A stretch of 64,000 nt of DNA from Amorphus orientalis (GCF_030814015.1 NZ_JAUSUL010000001.1:186001-250000); one strand, 5' to 3'; numbered from the stretch's first letter, positions 17,430 to 25,963 are shown. Notes: a model not told the origin generated them from the letters alone. Made by a program: numbers and translations.

Positions 17430-18746
17430 TCAGCTCGCCTCGGAGTAGTCGATGAGCTTGGACTTGTATTCGCTGCGCGGCAGGGCGCCGGCGGCGACCA
17501 GTTCGATGCTGGTGGTCACCACCAGCGTGTCGCGCACCCGCTGTCGGATGCGGTCGGCGAGGCCGTCCGGCGCGTCGCCGTCCGTGAGCTCCACGAGAAC
17601 CTTGAGCGGCGGCGCCTGCTTCACGCCCTTCGATCCCGGTCGCACCGAAATCACGCCGGTGACGGCCGGGGCAAACTCGTTGACGACCTCGCGGATCGCG
17701 GACGGAAAGACGTTGACGCCGCGCACGATGAGCATGTCGTCGGTGCGTCCGATGCAGCGCACCCGGGGGGAGGTGCGGCCGCAGGCGCAGGTTTCGGTCC
17801 GGATCATCACGTGATCGCGGGAGCGGAAGCGCAGCAGCGGAGCCGCGCGGTGTGCCAGGTGCGTGTAGACCAGTTCCCCGGTGGCGCCGTCTTCCATGGG
17901 AACGGCCTCGCCCGTCTCCGGGTCGATCAGCTCGATGTGGACGAAGCCGCGGGCGCAGAAATGCATGCCCTGCTGCTCTTCGCACTCGCCCCAGAGCGAG
18001 GCGCCGATGTCGCCGATACCCATGGCCTCGGTGACCGTCGCGCCCCAGGCTTCCTCCAGCTTGCCGCGCATGGCAGCCTCTCCGCCGCCCGGTTCGCCGG
18101 CGACGAGGATTCGCTGCACGCTGCAGGACGGCAGGTCGATGCCGCGCTCGCGAGCCCATTCGGCGAGATGCAGCGCGTAAGACGGCGTGCAGACCAGCGC
18201 CTGGGGATGAAGTCGCGTGATCGCCGCCATCAGCCGCTCGGTGTTTCCGGTGCCGACCGGGATGTGGCAGAGGCCGATCCGGTTGAAGGCATCCAGCGCC
18301 GATCCGGCGACGAACGGCCCGGCATTGTAGGTCGACACGATGGCCTGCCCCGCCTCGACCCCAGAGGCGGCATAGGAGCGGGCGGACGTCCTGACCCAGT
18401 TGTCGAGATCGCCGGCCGTGAGCGGAATGTAGCTCGGTGTCCCCGTCGTGCCGCTGGTCGAATAGATCCGGGCGAGCTCGCTCATCGGAACGGCCAGGTG
18501 CGTCCCGATCGGATCGGCCTCGGTGCGCGTGGCCCGGAGGTCATCCTTTTCCGTCATCGGCAGGCGAGCGATGTCCGCAAGGCCCCCGATCGCGTCCGCT
18601 GTCGGAAACCCGGCATCGGTGAGCTTCTGGCGATAGAAGCGTGAATTCTCCAGCAGGAAGGCGATCTGCCGGCGGTAGAGGACGTCGTCCTGGCGCTGCT
18701 GTTCCTGCCAGTCGAGCGTCTCGATGTCCGGTTCGAGCATGCTCAT
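17430..18746 (-). CDS. PaaK-type carboxylate-CoA ligase
   Basis: Adenylate-forming ligase of the phenylacetate-CoA ligase group; 438 aa, the usual PaaK length. The ATP-binding loop is Y-S-T-S-G-T-T-G-T-P (~94-103). M-G-I-G-D-I-G-A-S-L-W-G-E, G-R-T-D-D-M-L-I-V-R-G-V-N-V-F-P and the C-terminal catalytic-lysine region L-P-R-S-E-Y-K-S-K-L are present. A C-A-C-G motif (~332) is also found in other PaaK relatives. Starts at ATG 18746 (ATG 18740 also possible). The start overlaps the stop of a small upstream ORF. A TRAP transporter follows, so it probably activates the imported acid. Confidence 0.85.
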   Translation of the reverse strand: MSMLEPDIETLDWQEQQRQDDVLYRRQIAFLLENSRFYRQKLTDAGFPTADAIGGLADIARLPMTEKDDLRATRTEADPIGTHLAVPMSELARIYSTSGTTGTPSYIPLTAGDLDNWVRTSARSYAASGVEAGQAIVSTYNAGPFVAGSALDAFNRIGLCHIPVGTGNTERLMAAITRLHPQALVCTPSYALHLAEWARERGIDLPSCSVQRILVAGEPGGGEAAMRGKLEEAWGATVTEAMGIGDIGASLWGECEEQQGMHFCARGFVHIELIDPETGEAVPMEDGATGELVYTHLAHRAAPLLRFRSRDHVMIRTETCACGRTSPRVRCIGRTDDMLIVRGVNVFPSAIREVVNEFAPAVTGVISVRPGSKGVKQAPPLKVLVELTDGDAPDGLADRIRQRVRDTLVVTTSIELVAAGALPRSEYKSKLIDYSEAS

Positions 18747-18919
18747 TGCGCCGCATCCGCTTTGTCGATCCTGCGGCCGGTGGCGAACGCACGGAAAAGC
18801 CCGGTGAAGCTGATGCAGTTCGTCAGATCGCTGGACAGGCCGCGACCGCGGACCGCGATGCCGTCCAGGTTCGCCCTGCAGATGGCGGGCGCGGTTTTGC
18901 CCTGCTTGCCGATAAGCAC
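18743..18919 (-). CDS. 58-aa ORF resembling the N-terminus of citryl-CoA lyase
   Basis: Too short for usual gene lists. GTG start at 18919 follows the ribosome site AAGGGGAG by ~7 nt, and the stop overlaps the ligase start as ATGA. The segment G-I-A-V-R-G-R-G-L-S-S-D-L plus C-I-S-F-T and A-T-G-R-R looks, from memory of the family, like the first ~60 residues of citryl-CoA lyase / citrate-synthase-like proteins (consensus V-R-G-x-D-L-x-x-D-L ... S-F-T ... T-G-R). The remaining ~200 residues are absent, so this is either a remnant kept for translational coupling or a genuine small protein. Confidence 0.45.
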   Translation of the reverse strand: MLIGKQGKTAPAICRANLDGIAVRGRGLSSDLTNCISFTGLFRAFATGRRIDKADAAQ

Positions 18920-19054
18920 CAGGCAACTCCCCTTGCTTGCGGACCGGAAGGTCCGACTGCGGCGACGCTTCGGTCCGCCCGCACGTTTCCTCGGTGCTGC
19001 CCGGTCGCGTTCCGCTCTGGCAGAACACCCGGCAGTCTTGTCTGCCTTTCATTC

Positions 19055-19065
19055 TTGTAGGACAA
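19055..19065. promoter_or_regulatory. Candidate GntR/FadR-type operator
   Basis: TTGTAGGACAA fits the TNGTNNNACNA pattern known for FadR-subfamily GntR regulators. It lies in the divergent region 75 bp upstream of the GntR gene and 136 bp upstream of the small ORF/ligase operon, so it could control both. Confidence 0.55.
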
Positions 19066-19139
19066 TTCTGCCCTGTCAATATTGCCTGATCCCGGCCGAC
19101 AGGGCTAAGTGGTGGCAGCGAGCGGAGTGCGAGGGGACG

Positions 19140-19826
19140 ATGTCTGCAACCGTGGCACCGAACGAAGGCGTTGCGCGCGGGGGAACGGTCGAGCGGCTCG
19201 TCGCCGGCCTGCGCGACGGGATCCTCAACAATCGATACGCACCCGGCCAGCGCCTGATCGAGGCGGATCTGACCCGCGATTTCGGCGTCAGTCGGGGACC
19301 GCTGCGCGAGGCGTTCCGGCGGCTGTCGGCCGAGGGTCTCCTGGAGCTCGTTCCGCACAGGGGGGCGGTGGTCCGCCGGCTGTCCTATCAGGAGACGCTG
19401 GAGCTTTTTCAGATCCGCGAGGCTCTGGAGGGGCTTGCGGTCAAGCTGGCCGCCCAGGTCATCGACAAGGGCGACAACAGGAGCCGCTTCGAGACGATGA
19501 TCCAGCCGATCTGGAGCGAAGCGCCCCGCCTTTCAGGGGCGGCCTATCACGACGAGAACTGGCGCTTCCACAAGGCGATCCTCGCGGTCTGCGGCAACGC
19601 GCAGCTCGCCGAGCTGTCGAGCCAGCTACAGCTGCCCCTCATCATGCTTCAGCTCAGCGGAGCGATGACGCCGGCGATGTACGAGGATTCGGTCGCCGAA
19701 CACCGGGAGATTGCGAAGGCCATCCTGGCCGGAGAGGCCGAAAAGGCCGAGCGGCTGCTGCGCGGGCATCTCAGCCGGGCCCGCGAAATCGCCGACACAA
19801 TGCCGCCTTCCACATTCCGGACCTAG
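19140..19826 (+). CDS. GntR family regulator (FCD subgroup)
   Basis: 228 aa from ATG 19140, preceded by GAGGGG. N-terminal winged helix with L-I-E-A-D-L-T-R-D-F-G-V-S-R-G-P-L-R-E-A and C-terminal FCD ligand domain containing the metal-binding pattern R-E-A-L-E-G-L, D-E-N-W-R-F-H-K-A-I and E-H-R-E-I. It diverges from the ligase-TRAP operon and probably responds to the imported acid or its CoA ester. The TAG stop codon is part of a palindromic repeat. Confidence 0.9.
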   Translation: MSATVAPNEGVARGGTVERLVAGLRDGILNNRYAPGQRLIEADLTRDFGVSRGPLREAFRRLSAEGLLELVPHRGAVVRRLSYQETLELFQIREALEGLAVKLAAQVIDKGDNRSRFETMIQPIWSEAPRLSGAAYHDENWRFHKAILAVCGNAQLAELSSQLQLPLIMLQLSGAMTPAMYEDSVAEHREIAKAILAGEAEKAERLLRGHLSRAREIADTMPPSTFRT

Positions 19827-19873
19827 AGCAGTCCCGTTCAGGCTGACCCAGCCCGAACGAAGAGGACTTGCTC
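19824..19873. repeat. Palindromic GAGC/GCTC element, copy A
   Basis: TAGAGCAGTCCC opens the element, with the TAG being the stop codon of the GntR gene. Arms GTTCAGGCTG (19836-19845) and CAGCCCGAAC (19849-19858) pair with one mismatch. AAGAGGACTTGCTC closes it. It aligns base for base with the reverse complement of copy B1 at 21605-21655. The remaining sequence to 20053 shows nothing else I can name. Confidence 0.8.
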
Positions 19874-20053
19874 AAGCAATTCAGTCTCAAGCCATCTCTC
19901 ATCGTTCGGGTGTTTCTAGCCGACCCATTTGCGCATACAGGTGCGCCAGGTTCGGAACGTGATCGGCCATCAGAATCCGGTCAACAGGACCGCGGAGGCC
20001 TTCATCACCGTCTTTCGGGTCGGTGGCATGCAGGGCCGGTGATGTTTCGCGGG

Positions 20054-20470
20054 TCAGCCGGCCGCCGCTTTGTCAAACCTGGTCAGCGTCGGATCGAGGG
20101 TATCCCAGGGCAGGCCCCGGCTTGCGTAGGCGACGAACGTCGGCGCAAACCGGTCAGCCTTGTCCAGCAGGACCGCGCTGATCGCCGTAATGCCGGGGTT
20201 GGCCGGGGATGTCACGTGGATCGGCGTCCCGCAGCGTGGACAGAATGTATGATGCTTCTCGTTCCCGCTGTCTGCGATGACCGACCAGCTCCGGACCTCG
20301 CCGCTGGTCGTCACCGCATCCTCACCGGCAAAGACGATGAAGGAGCTGTGGCCCGTACCGGACCGAAGCTGGCAGTGCGTGCATTGGCAGTGAAGTTCGG
20401 CGACAGGGTCGCCCTTCGCCGTGATGCGGACGGCTTTGCAGGCGCATTGGCCGGAGTAGGTGTTGGTCAT
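20054..20470 (-). CDS. GFA family protein (glutathione-dependent formaldehyde-activating enzyme-like)
   Basis: 138 aa zinc-binding protein of the GFA/CENP-V fold. Zinc ligands are visible as C-A-C (~9-11), C-Q-C-T-H-C (~29-34) and C-P-R-C-G (~77-81). Most members have no proven activity. It is the third gene of an arsR-AHSA1-GFA operon, 32 bp after the AHSA1 gene. Confidence 0.88.
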   Translation of the reverse strand: MTNTYSGQCACKAVRITAKGDPVAELHCQCTHCQLRSGTGHSSFIVFAGEDAVTTSGEVRSWSVIADSGNEKHHTFCPRCGTPIHVTSPANPGITAISAVLLDKADRFAPTFVAYASRGLPWDTLDPTLTRFDKAAAG

Positions 20471-20502
20471 GTCGACCTCCGATTGCCTGACGTGTTCGGG
20501 TC

Positions 20503-20949
20503 TCAGAAATCGAGCCCGGTTCCGGTTTCGATGAAGGATTTCAGGCTGGACAGGACCAGCGGCCATCCCTTGCTGATGCCCTTTTCCATGCCACTGCCGG
20601 GCTGGAGCTGGTCGTGAGTCACGACGAGTTTGACCATCCCCGTATCCAGGCCTTCGATTTCGAAGACGACGCGGCTTTCCTCGTCGGGATCTCCGGCTTT
20701 GGATGCGGCTGACCAGGTGAGGACCAGGCGGCGGGGCGGGTCGATCTCGACAACAGTGCCGACGATCTCGACGGGACGTTCGTCGTTTGCGCGGACGTGT
20801 TCCCACTTGGAGCCCGGCGTCCAGTCGGAGACATTTTCGTGTCCCCAGTATCGCCGCGCGATTTCCGGGGCGGTGATCGCCTTGAAGAGTTCTTCAGGAG
20901 TGGTCCGGATATAGGTGACATAGACGAAGCTCGCAGATTTTACGGTCAT
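20503..20949 (-). CDS. AHSA1/SRPBCC family protein
   Basis: 148 aa, one START-like SRPBCC domain with the typical N-terminus V-Y-V-T-Y-I-R-T-T-P-E-E-L-F-K-A and C-terminal G-W-P-L-V-L-S-S-L-K-S-F-I-E-T-G. The fold binds hydrophobic ligands; the ligand is unknown. The start overlaps the stop of the arsR-type gene (ATGA). This regulator/SRPBCC pairing is frequent in proteobacteria, so the ligand may also be the inducer. Confidence 0.9.
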   Translation of the reverse strand: MTVKSASFVYVTYIRTTPEELFKAITAPEIARRYWGHENVSDWTPGSKWEHVRANDERPVEIVGTVVEIDPPRRLVLTWSAASKAGDPDEESRVVFEIEGLDTGMVKLVVTHDQLQPGSGMEKGISKGWPLVLSSLKSFIETGTGLDF

Positions 20950-21284
20950 GACTTTTTTCCTTCGAGACGGCCTTTCAGATCGTGAAGCAACGCGAGGCGG
21001 TCCATTTCGAACTTGCGAACCCATCGCTCGTAGACATCGTGGAGCGGCACCGGATTGATGAAGTGGAGCTTCTCTCGGCCCCGCCTCACCGTGCTGATCA
21101 GATTGGCGTCTTCCAGCAGGCCCAGATGCTGGGTCACTGACTGACGCGTCATTTCCATCGCTTCGCAGAGTTCCCCGAGAGTCCGCCCGTTCCGCTCATG
21201 GAGACGGTCGAGGAGCTTTCTGCGGGTCGGATCGGCCAGCGCCTTGAAAACGCGGTCGTCGTCCGTCGGCTCACCTTCAATCAT
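20946..21284 (-). CDS. ArsR family transcriptional regulator
   Basis: 112 aa winged-helix protein with A-L-A-D-P-T-R-R-K-L-L-D-R-L near the N-terminus and recognition helix M-T-R-Q-S-V-T-Q-H-L-G-L-L. No metal-binding C-V-C motif is present, so it is not a classical arsenic or heavy-metal sensor. It is first in the operon, and a double palindrome starts 10 bp upstream of its start codon. Confidence 0.92.
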   Translation of the reverse strand: MIEGEPTDDDRVFKALADPTRRKLLDRLHERNGRTLGELCEAMEMTRQSVTQHLGLLEDANLISTVRRGREKLHFINPVPLHDVYERWVRKFEMDRLALLHDLKGRLEGKKS

Positions 21285-21294
21285 GTCTCTAATA

Positions 21295-21337
21295 TGCAGG
21301 CATATACCTGCATGTCAAGTGCAGGTATATGCCTGCA
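21295..21337. promoter_or_regulatory. Double palindromic operator of the arsR operon
   Basis: TGCAGGCATATACCTGCA (21295-21312) and TGCAGGTATATGCCTGCA (21320-21337) are exact reverse complements of each other with a 7-bp spacer. Each 18-mer is itself nearly palindromic (TGCAGG..CCTGCA). Two dimer sites in mirror arrangement are therefore available to the regulator, directly ahead of its start codon. Confidence 0.85.
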
Positions 21338-21541
21338 TGACGGCTGGCCCACGAGCGGCTATGGCCGGCCCGACGCGGCTGTGGTTCGACGTGGCTTGAG
21401 AAGATGACGCCTGAGCTGATCCCGGTCGGCGGACGTCTGTCGCGGCAGGGCGCTTGCGAAAAGCGCATACTTGAGGCTGCCTTCCCGCGGAAAGCTCCGC
21501 CGAATGCGAAAACGACGGTTGGTCGGGTACCAGGCGGTCCA

Positions 21542-21655
21542 GAGCCTTTTCCGATCGGGTGGAACCACCTGATCGATTGGAAATGGCTCCAGGTTCAATA
21601 GGTTGAGCAATTCCTTCTGGTTCAGATTGTTTCAATCTGAACGGTAGATGCTCTA
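21542..21655. repeat. Paired palindromic elements B2 and B1
   Basis: B2: GAGCCTTTTCC (from 21542), arms GATCGGGTGG (21553-21562) and CCACCTGATC (21565-21574), closing GGAAATGGCTC (21579-21589). B1: GAGCAATTCC (from 21605), perfect arms GTTCAGATTG (21620-21629) and CAATCTGAAC (21633-21642), closing GCTCTA (21650-21655), whose last three bases are the TAG stop of the minus-strand GntR gene. The segment 21338-21541 between the operator and B2 holds no convincing gene. Confidence 0.85.
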
Positions 21656-22426
21656 ACGTGGTCCGCCGGACCGCTCGGTGGCTGCGCCGGCCGTCTTGCC
21701 GAGGGAGCGCAGGGTCCGCTCGCTGCCGAGTTCGATGACCCTGGCCATTGCCGCCCGGGTCGCGGCCTCGTCGCGCTGCGCGATGGCATCGACGATGGCG
21801 CGGTGATTGCCCGCGACCTCCGCGATCAGCGCCCGGTCGCTCGCCGGCGACGAGTGCTTCAGCGAGATCGTCAGCGCCGCCTCGATCAGGCTGCCGATCG
21901 CCAGCATGAACGGGTTGCGCGACATCTCTGCGATCGCGAGATGGAACTCCAGATCGGTGCGGGCGATGCTCGCCCGGTCGTGGCCCGCATCGCCCATCCG
22001 GTCGACGATTTCGTGCAGCCGGGCGATGTCCTCGTCCGTCGCCTGCTCGGCGGCAAGCGCGGCGGCGGCCGGCTCGAAGGCGAGCCGCATGGTGGCCAGA
22101 TGGGCGACGAAGGCGTCGTCGAGCCCGGCCTCCACCCGCCAGCTCAGGACGTCGTGGTCGAGCAGATTCCAGCGGTGGCGCTCCAGAACGCGGGTGCCGA
22201 CCCGGGTGCGCGCCTCGATCAGCGACTTCGCCGCGAGAGTCTTCATCGCCTCCCGCAGCACCGTGCGCGAGACGCCGAAGCGTCCGCCAAGCTCGCCTTC
22301 GCCGGGCAGGATTGACCCCGGCGGATAGACGCCCGCCACGATCTCCCGGCCCAGCGTACCGACCACCTGGCCGTGGCTGTTGCGCGGCCGGAGATCGGTG
22401 ATGGCGCGCTGCAACACCCCGCTCAT
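21653..22426 (-). CDS. GntR family regulator (FadR/FCD) of the ytf-type operon
   Basis: 257 aa from ATG 22426, whose ATGA overlaps the yjfF stop, so it is the last gene of the transporter operon. Winged helix: L-P-G-E-G-E-L-G-G-R-F-G-V-S-R-T-V-L-R-E-A-M followed by wing V-G-T-R-V; C-terminal FCD domain with D-L-E-F-H-L-A-I and N-H-R-A-I. It resembles sugar-acid regulators such as those for galactonate and xylonate. A likely sensor of a pathway intermediate. Confidence 0.9.
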   Translation of the reverse strand: MSGVLQRAITDLRPRNSHGQVVGTLGREIVAGVYPPGSILPGEGELGGRFGVSRTVLREAMKTLAAKSLIEARTRVGTRVLERHRWNLLDHDVLSWRVEAGLDDAFVAHLATMRLAFEPAAAALAAEQATDEDIARLHEIVDRMGDAGHDRASIARTDLEFHLAIAEMSRNPFMLAIGSLIEAALTISLKHSSPASDRALIAEVAGNHRAIVDAIAQRDEAATRAAMARVIELGSERTLRSLGKTAGAATERSGGPR

Positions 22427-23409
22427 GTGCCGGCGGCCCGCACTGCCGCAATGCGGCGCTCGGATATCCAGACCAGCCCGCGCTGCAGCACGATGAAGGC
22501 GAACAGAAGCAGGCCGATCACGATCTTGGTCCACCAACTCGAAAGGGTACCGTCGAAGATAATATAGGTCTGGATCAGGCCCATGATGAGAATCCCGATC
22601 AGCGTTCCCGCGACGAAGCCGAAGCCGCCCGTGAGGAGCGTTCCGCCGATCACCACCGCAGCGATCGCATCGAGCTCGACGCCGACGGCGGCCAGGGAAT
22701 AGCCGGCCGAGGTGTAGAGCGAGAACACGATTCCCGAAAGCCCCGCCAGAAAGCTCGAAAGGGCGTAGATGGCGATGGTGGTGCGGGCGACCGGCACGCC
22801 CATCAGCTCCGCCGACTGCCGGTTGCCCCCGAGTGCGTAGACATTCCGGCCGAAACGGGTGCGGTGAGCGATGATGATCCCCGCGATCACGACGGCCAGC
22901 ATCGTCATGCCGACGAAGGTCAGGCGTCCGCCGCCGGGCAGGCGGAAATAGATGTCCTGAAGCGCGTCGTAGAGCGGCACGTCGATCGGAACGGAATCGG
23001 TCGAGATGAGAAACGCCATGCCGCGGGCGAAGAACATGCCAGCCAATGTGACGATGAATGGCGGCATCTCCAGATAGTGGATCATCGCCCCCATGATCGC
23101 GCCGAACGAGGCGGTTATGAGCAAGAGCAGCACGAACGCGGCGACCGGCGGGATGCCCCATTCGGTCATGCCCACGGCGAGGAAGACCCCGCTGAAGGCG
23201 ATCACCGATCCGACCGAGAGATCGATGCCGCCGGACAGGATGACGAAGGTCATGCCGACGGCCGTGATGCCGAGGAAGGCGTTGTCGGTCAGGAGGTTGG
23301 CGACGACGCGGGTCGACAGCATGGCGGGGAACTGGGCGACGCACAGCGCATAGGCCAGGATGAAGATCGCGGCGGTCGTGGCCAGCGGGAAATAGCGCGA
23401 GGAGGTCAT
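22423..23409 (-). CDS. yjfF: Sugar ABC transporter permease, YjfF-like
   Basis: Membrane subunit of a CUT2-type sugar ABC transporter; 328 aa, about ten hydrophobic segments. G-M-T-F-V-I-L-S-G-G-I-D-L-S-V-G-S and Y-A-L-G-G-N-R-Q-S-A-E-L are family signatures. Starts at 23409, overlapping the stop of the other permease (ATGA), and overlaps the regulator gene at its own end. In E. coli the YtfQRT-YjfF system imports galactofuranose. Confidence 0.9.
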   Translation of the reverse strand: MTSSRYFPLATTAAIFILAYALCVAQFPAMLSTRVVANLLTDNAFLGITAVGMTFVILSGGIDLSVGSVIAFSGVFLAVGMTEWGIPPVAAFVLLLLITASFGAIMGAMIHYLEMPPFIVTLAGMFFARGMAFLISTDSVPIDVPLYDALQDIYFRLPGGGRLTFVGMTMLAVVIAGIIIAHRTRFGRNVYALGGNRQSAELMGVPVARTTIAIYALSSFLAGLSGIVFSLYTSAGYSLAAVGVELDAIAAVVIGGTLLTGGFGFVAGTLIGILIMGLIQTYIIFDGTLSSWWTKIVIGLLLFAFIVLQRGLVWISERRIAAVRAAGT

Positions 23410-24440
23410 GACATCACCTTCTGCGGGGCGCGCTCGTCGGTCGGTGCGGTGCGTCGGATCCGGGCGATTGCGAACAGCGTCCGGCTGGCCGGCGACTGCA
23501 CGACGAGGATGACGACGATGATCGCCGCTTTGATCACCAGGTTGAACTCCGGCGGGAAGCCGGCGAGCAGGATGCCGGTGTTGATCGACTGGATGATCAG
23601 TGCGCCGAGCAGCGAGCCGGCGATGGAGAAGCGTCCGCCGAGGAGCGACGTGCCGCCGATGACCACCGCCAGGATCGCGTCGAGCTCGAGCCACAGACCG
23701 GCGTTGTTGGCGTCGGCCCCCTTGATGTCAGCCGCGGCGACAATGCCGGCGACCGAGGCGCACAGGCCGGAGATCGCATAAACCAGAAGCAGCAGGATGC
23801 CGGTGCGCACGCCGGAATAGGTCGCGGCTCTGCGATTGATGCCGACCGTCTCGATCAGCAGGCCGAGTGCTGTGAGGCGGGTCAGCGCGACGACGGCGCC
23901 GGCCAGCACGACCCACAGGAGGACCGGAACCGGCAAGGCAAGAAAGGTCCCGCTGCCCACGAAGACGAGCCCGGGATCGTTGAAGGTCAAAATGACGCCT
24001 TCGGTGATCAGCTGGGCGATGCCGCGGCCGGCCACCATCAGGATCAGCGTGGCGATGATCGGCTGGATGGAGAGCCCGGCCACCAGAATTCCGTTCCAGA
24101 GGCCGCAGAGGGTGCCGACGCCGATGGCGATGAGGAGGGTCGAGGCAAGCGGAACGCCGGACGTGATCAAAGCGGCGGCGACCGCTCCGGCAATGGCCAT
24201 GACCGCGCCGACCGACAGGTCGATGCCGCGCGTCGCGATCACCAGGGTCATGCCGATCGCCAGCAGCGCGGTCGGCGCGCCCCGGTTGAGGATGTCGATC
24301 AGGCTGCCGTAGAGCCGCCCGTCGGCGAACGAGACCTCGAGGAATCCGGGGGCGATCGCCGTGTTGAGGGCGAGGATCACCGCGAGCGCGATGATCTGGG
24401 GGAGCAGACGGACGAGCGGGCGCAGGAGGGAACTGCTCAT
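23406..24440 (-). CDS. ytfT: Sugar ABC transporter permease, YtfT-like
   Basis: 344 aa CUT2 permease with G-M-T-L-V-I-A-T-R-G-I-D-L-S-V-G-A and I-G-G-T-S-L-L-G-G-R-F. Two different permeases with one ATPase point to a heterodimeric channel as in YtfT/YjfF. Both its ends overlap neighbours by ATGA. Confidence 0.9.
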   Translation of the reverse strand: MSSSLLRPLVRLLPQIIALAVILALNTAIAPGFLEVSFADGRLYGSLIDILNRGAPTALLAIGMTLVIATRGIDLSVGAVMAIAGAVAAALITSGVPLASTLLIAIGVGTLCGLWNGILVAGLSIQPIIATLILMVAGRGIAQLITEGVILTFNDPGLVFVGSGTFLALPVPVLLWVVLAGAVVALTRLTALGLLIETVGINRRAATYSGVRTGILLLLVYAISGLCASVAGIVAAADIKGADANNAGLWLELDAILAVVIGGTSLLGGRFSIAGSLLGALIIQSINTGILLAGFPPEFNLVIKAAIIVVILVVQSPASRTLFAIARIRRTAPTDERAPQKVMS

Positions 24441-25951
24441 GCCGCCTTCTCCCGGCCGGTGTCGGTCGCCGCGATCGCTGTCATGATCGCGTCGGTGGTC
24501 AGGGCGTCGCCGGTGAGATCGATGACGTGGCGCCGGTCGGCCAGCACGCGCACCCGGCTCGAATAGGCGACCAGCTCCTCCAGCTCCGAGGAGGCGACGA
24601 CGAGGGCCATGCCGTCGGCGCACAGGCGCTCGATCAGCCGGATGATTTCGGCGTGGGCGCCGACATCGATGCCGCGGGTCGGCTCGTCGAGGATGAGCAC
24701 GCGCGGGTTGGTGGCCAGCCAGCGCGCCAGGATGACCTTCTGCTGGTTGCCGCCGGACAGGAACTTGACCGGTTTCTCACGGTCGGTGGTGCGGATGTCG
24801 AGCGCGTCGATGTAGCGGTCGGCAAGCTCGATCTGCTCGCGCCGCGACAGCGGCCGTGCCCAGCCGCGCCGGGCCTGAAGGGAGAGCATGATGTTCTCGC
24901 GGATCGACAGGTCGCCGACGATGCCGTCGCGCTTGCGGTCCTCCGGGCAGAAGCCGAAGCCCTCGGAGATCGCGGCGCGAGGAGAGGTGAGCCGCCGGTC
25001 GGTCCCGTCGATGCGGACCCGCCCGCTGTCGGGCTCCTGCATGCCGAACATGAGCTCGGCCGTTTCCGTGCGGCCCGACCCAAGCAGCCCGGCGAGGCCG
25101 ACCACTTCCCCCGCATGGATTTTCAGATCGAAGGGAGCGAGGGTCCCTTTCCTCCCATAGCCCTCGAAGGCGACCACCGGCGGGCCGGGTTCGCGCTCTT
25201 CGCCGGTGCTGCGTTCTTCCTGCTCGAGTTCGCGGCCGAGCATCATCGAAACCAGGTCGATGCGCGGCAGATCGGCGATGGATCTGGTGCCGATGCACTG
25301 GCCGTTGCGCAGCACCGTGGTCCGGTCCGCGATGGCATAGACCTGCTCCAGGAAGTGGGTGATGAAGATGATGCCCATGCCGCGCCGCTTGAGATCGGAG
25401 AGGATGGCGAACAGGCGTTCCACCTCCGCTGCGTCGAGGCTGGCCGTCGGCTCATCGAGGATCAGCACCTTGCCGGAGATGTCGACGGCTCGGGCGATGG
25501 CGACGATCTGCTGAACGGCGACGGAATAGGTCTCCAGCAGCGCGGAGACGTCGATGTCGAGGCCGTAGCCGGCGAGGATCTCGCGCGAGCGCCGGACCGC
25601 GGCGCGGCTGTCGACGAAGCCGAAGCGCATCGGCTCGCGGCCGAGAAAGAGGTTCTCGGCGACCGTCAGGTTCGGCAGCAGGTTGACCTCCTGGTAGACG
25701 GTGCCGATGCCGTGCGCCTGCGCGTCCTTGACGTCGCGCGGGTCGATAGGCTGGCCCTCGATCTCAATGGTCCCGGCGTCGCGCCGGAGCGCGCCGGTCA
25801 GCACCTTGATCAGGGTCGACTTGCCTGCGCCGTTCTCGCCGAGAAGGGCGTGGACCTCGCCTGCCTCAAGCTCGAAGTCGACGTTGGCGAGCGCCGTCAT
25901 GCCGAAGAAGGTCTTGGTGATCGCGCTGGCGCTGAGCAGCGGCTGGGGCAT
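24437..25951 (-). CDS. ytfR: Sugar ABC transporter ATPase, YtfR-like
   Basis: 504 aa with two fused ABC cassettes, normal for CUT2. First Walker A is G-E-N-G-A-G-K-S-T (~38), Walker [13 protein letters not shown]. The second cassette carries the signature [11 protein letters not shown] and D-E-P-T-R-G-I-D. Start ATG 25951 (MPQPLLSAS). Separated from the binding protein gene by 374 bp that carry palindromic repeats; it overlaps the next permease by ATGA. Confidence 0.95.
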   Translation of the reverse strand: MPQPLLSASAITKTFFGMTALANVDFELEAGEVHALLGENGAGKSTLIKVLTGALRRDAGTIEIEGQPIDPRDVKDAQAHGIGTVYQEVNLLPNLTVAENLFLGREPMRFGFVDSRAAVRRSREILAGYGLDIDVSALLETYSVAVQQIVAIARAVDISGKVLILDEPTASLDAAEVERLFAILSDLKRRGMGIIFITHFLEQVYAIADRTTVLRNGQCIGTRSIADLPRIDLVSMMLGRELEQEERSTGEEREPGPPVVAFEGYGRKGTLAPFDLKIHAGEVVGLAGLLGSGRTETAELMFGMQEPDSGRVRIDGTDRRLTSPRAAISEGFGFCPEDRKRDGIVGDLSIRENIMLSLQARRGWARPLSRREQIELADRYIDALDIRTTDREKPVKFLSGGNQQKVILARWLATNPRVLILDEPTRGIDVGAHAEIIRLIERLCADGMALVVASSELEELVAYSSRVRVLADRRHVIDLTGDALTTDAIMTAIAATDTGREKAA

Positions 25952-25963
25952 GGAGTCTCCCTG

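Noticed and set aside
17806-17811. Further CACGTG hexamers (for example near 2191, 17806, 40667, 41457 and 62384) as possible parS sites
   Set aside because: The flanks lack GTTT and AAAC; only three sites in the window match the full core.
21359-21610. 83-codon minus-strand frame in the gap between the arsR operator and the GntR gene
   Set aside because: It reads through palindromic element B2 and parts shared with other repeat loci, so it is probably repeat sequence and not a gene.
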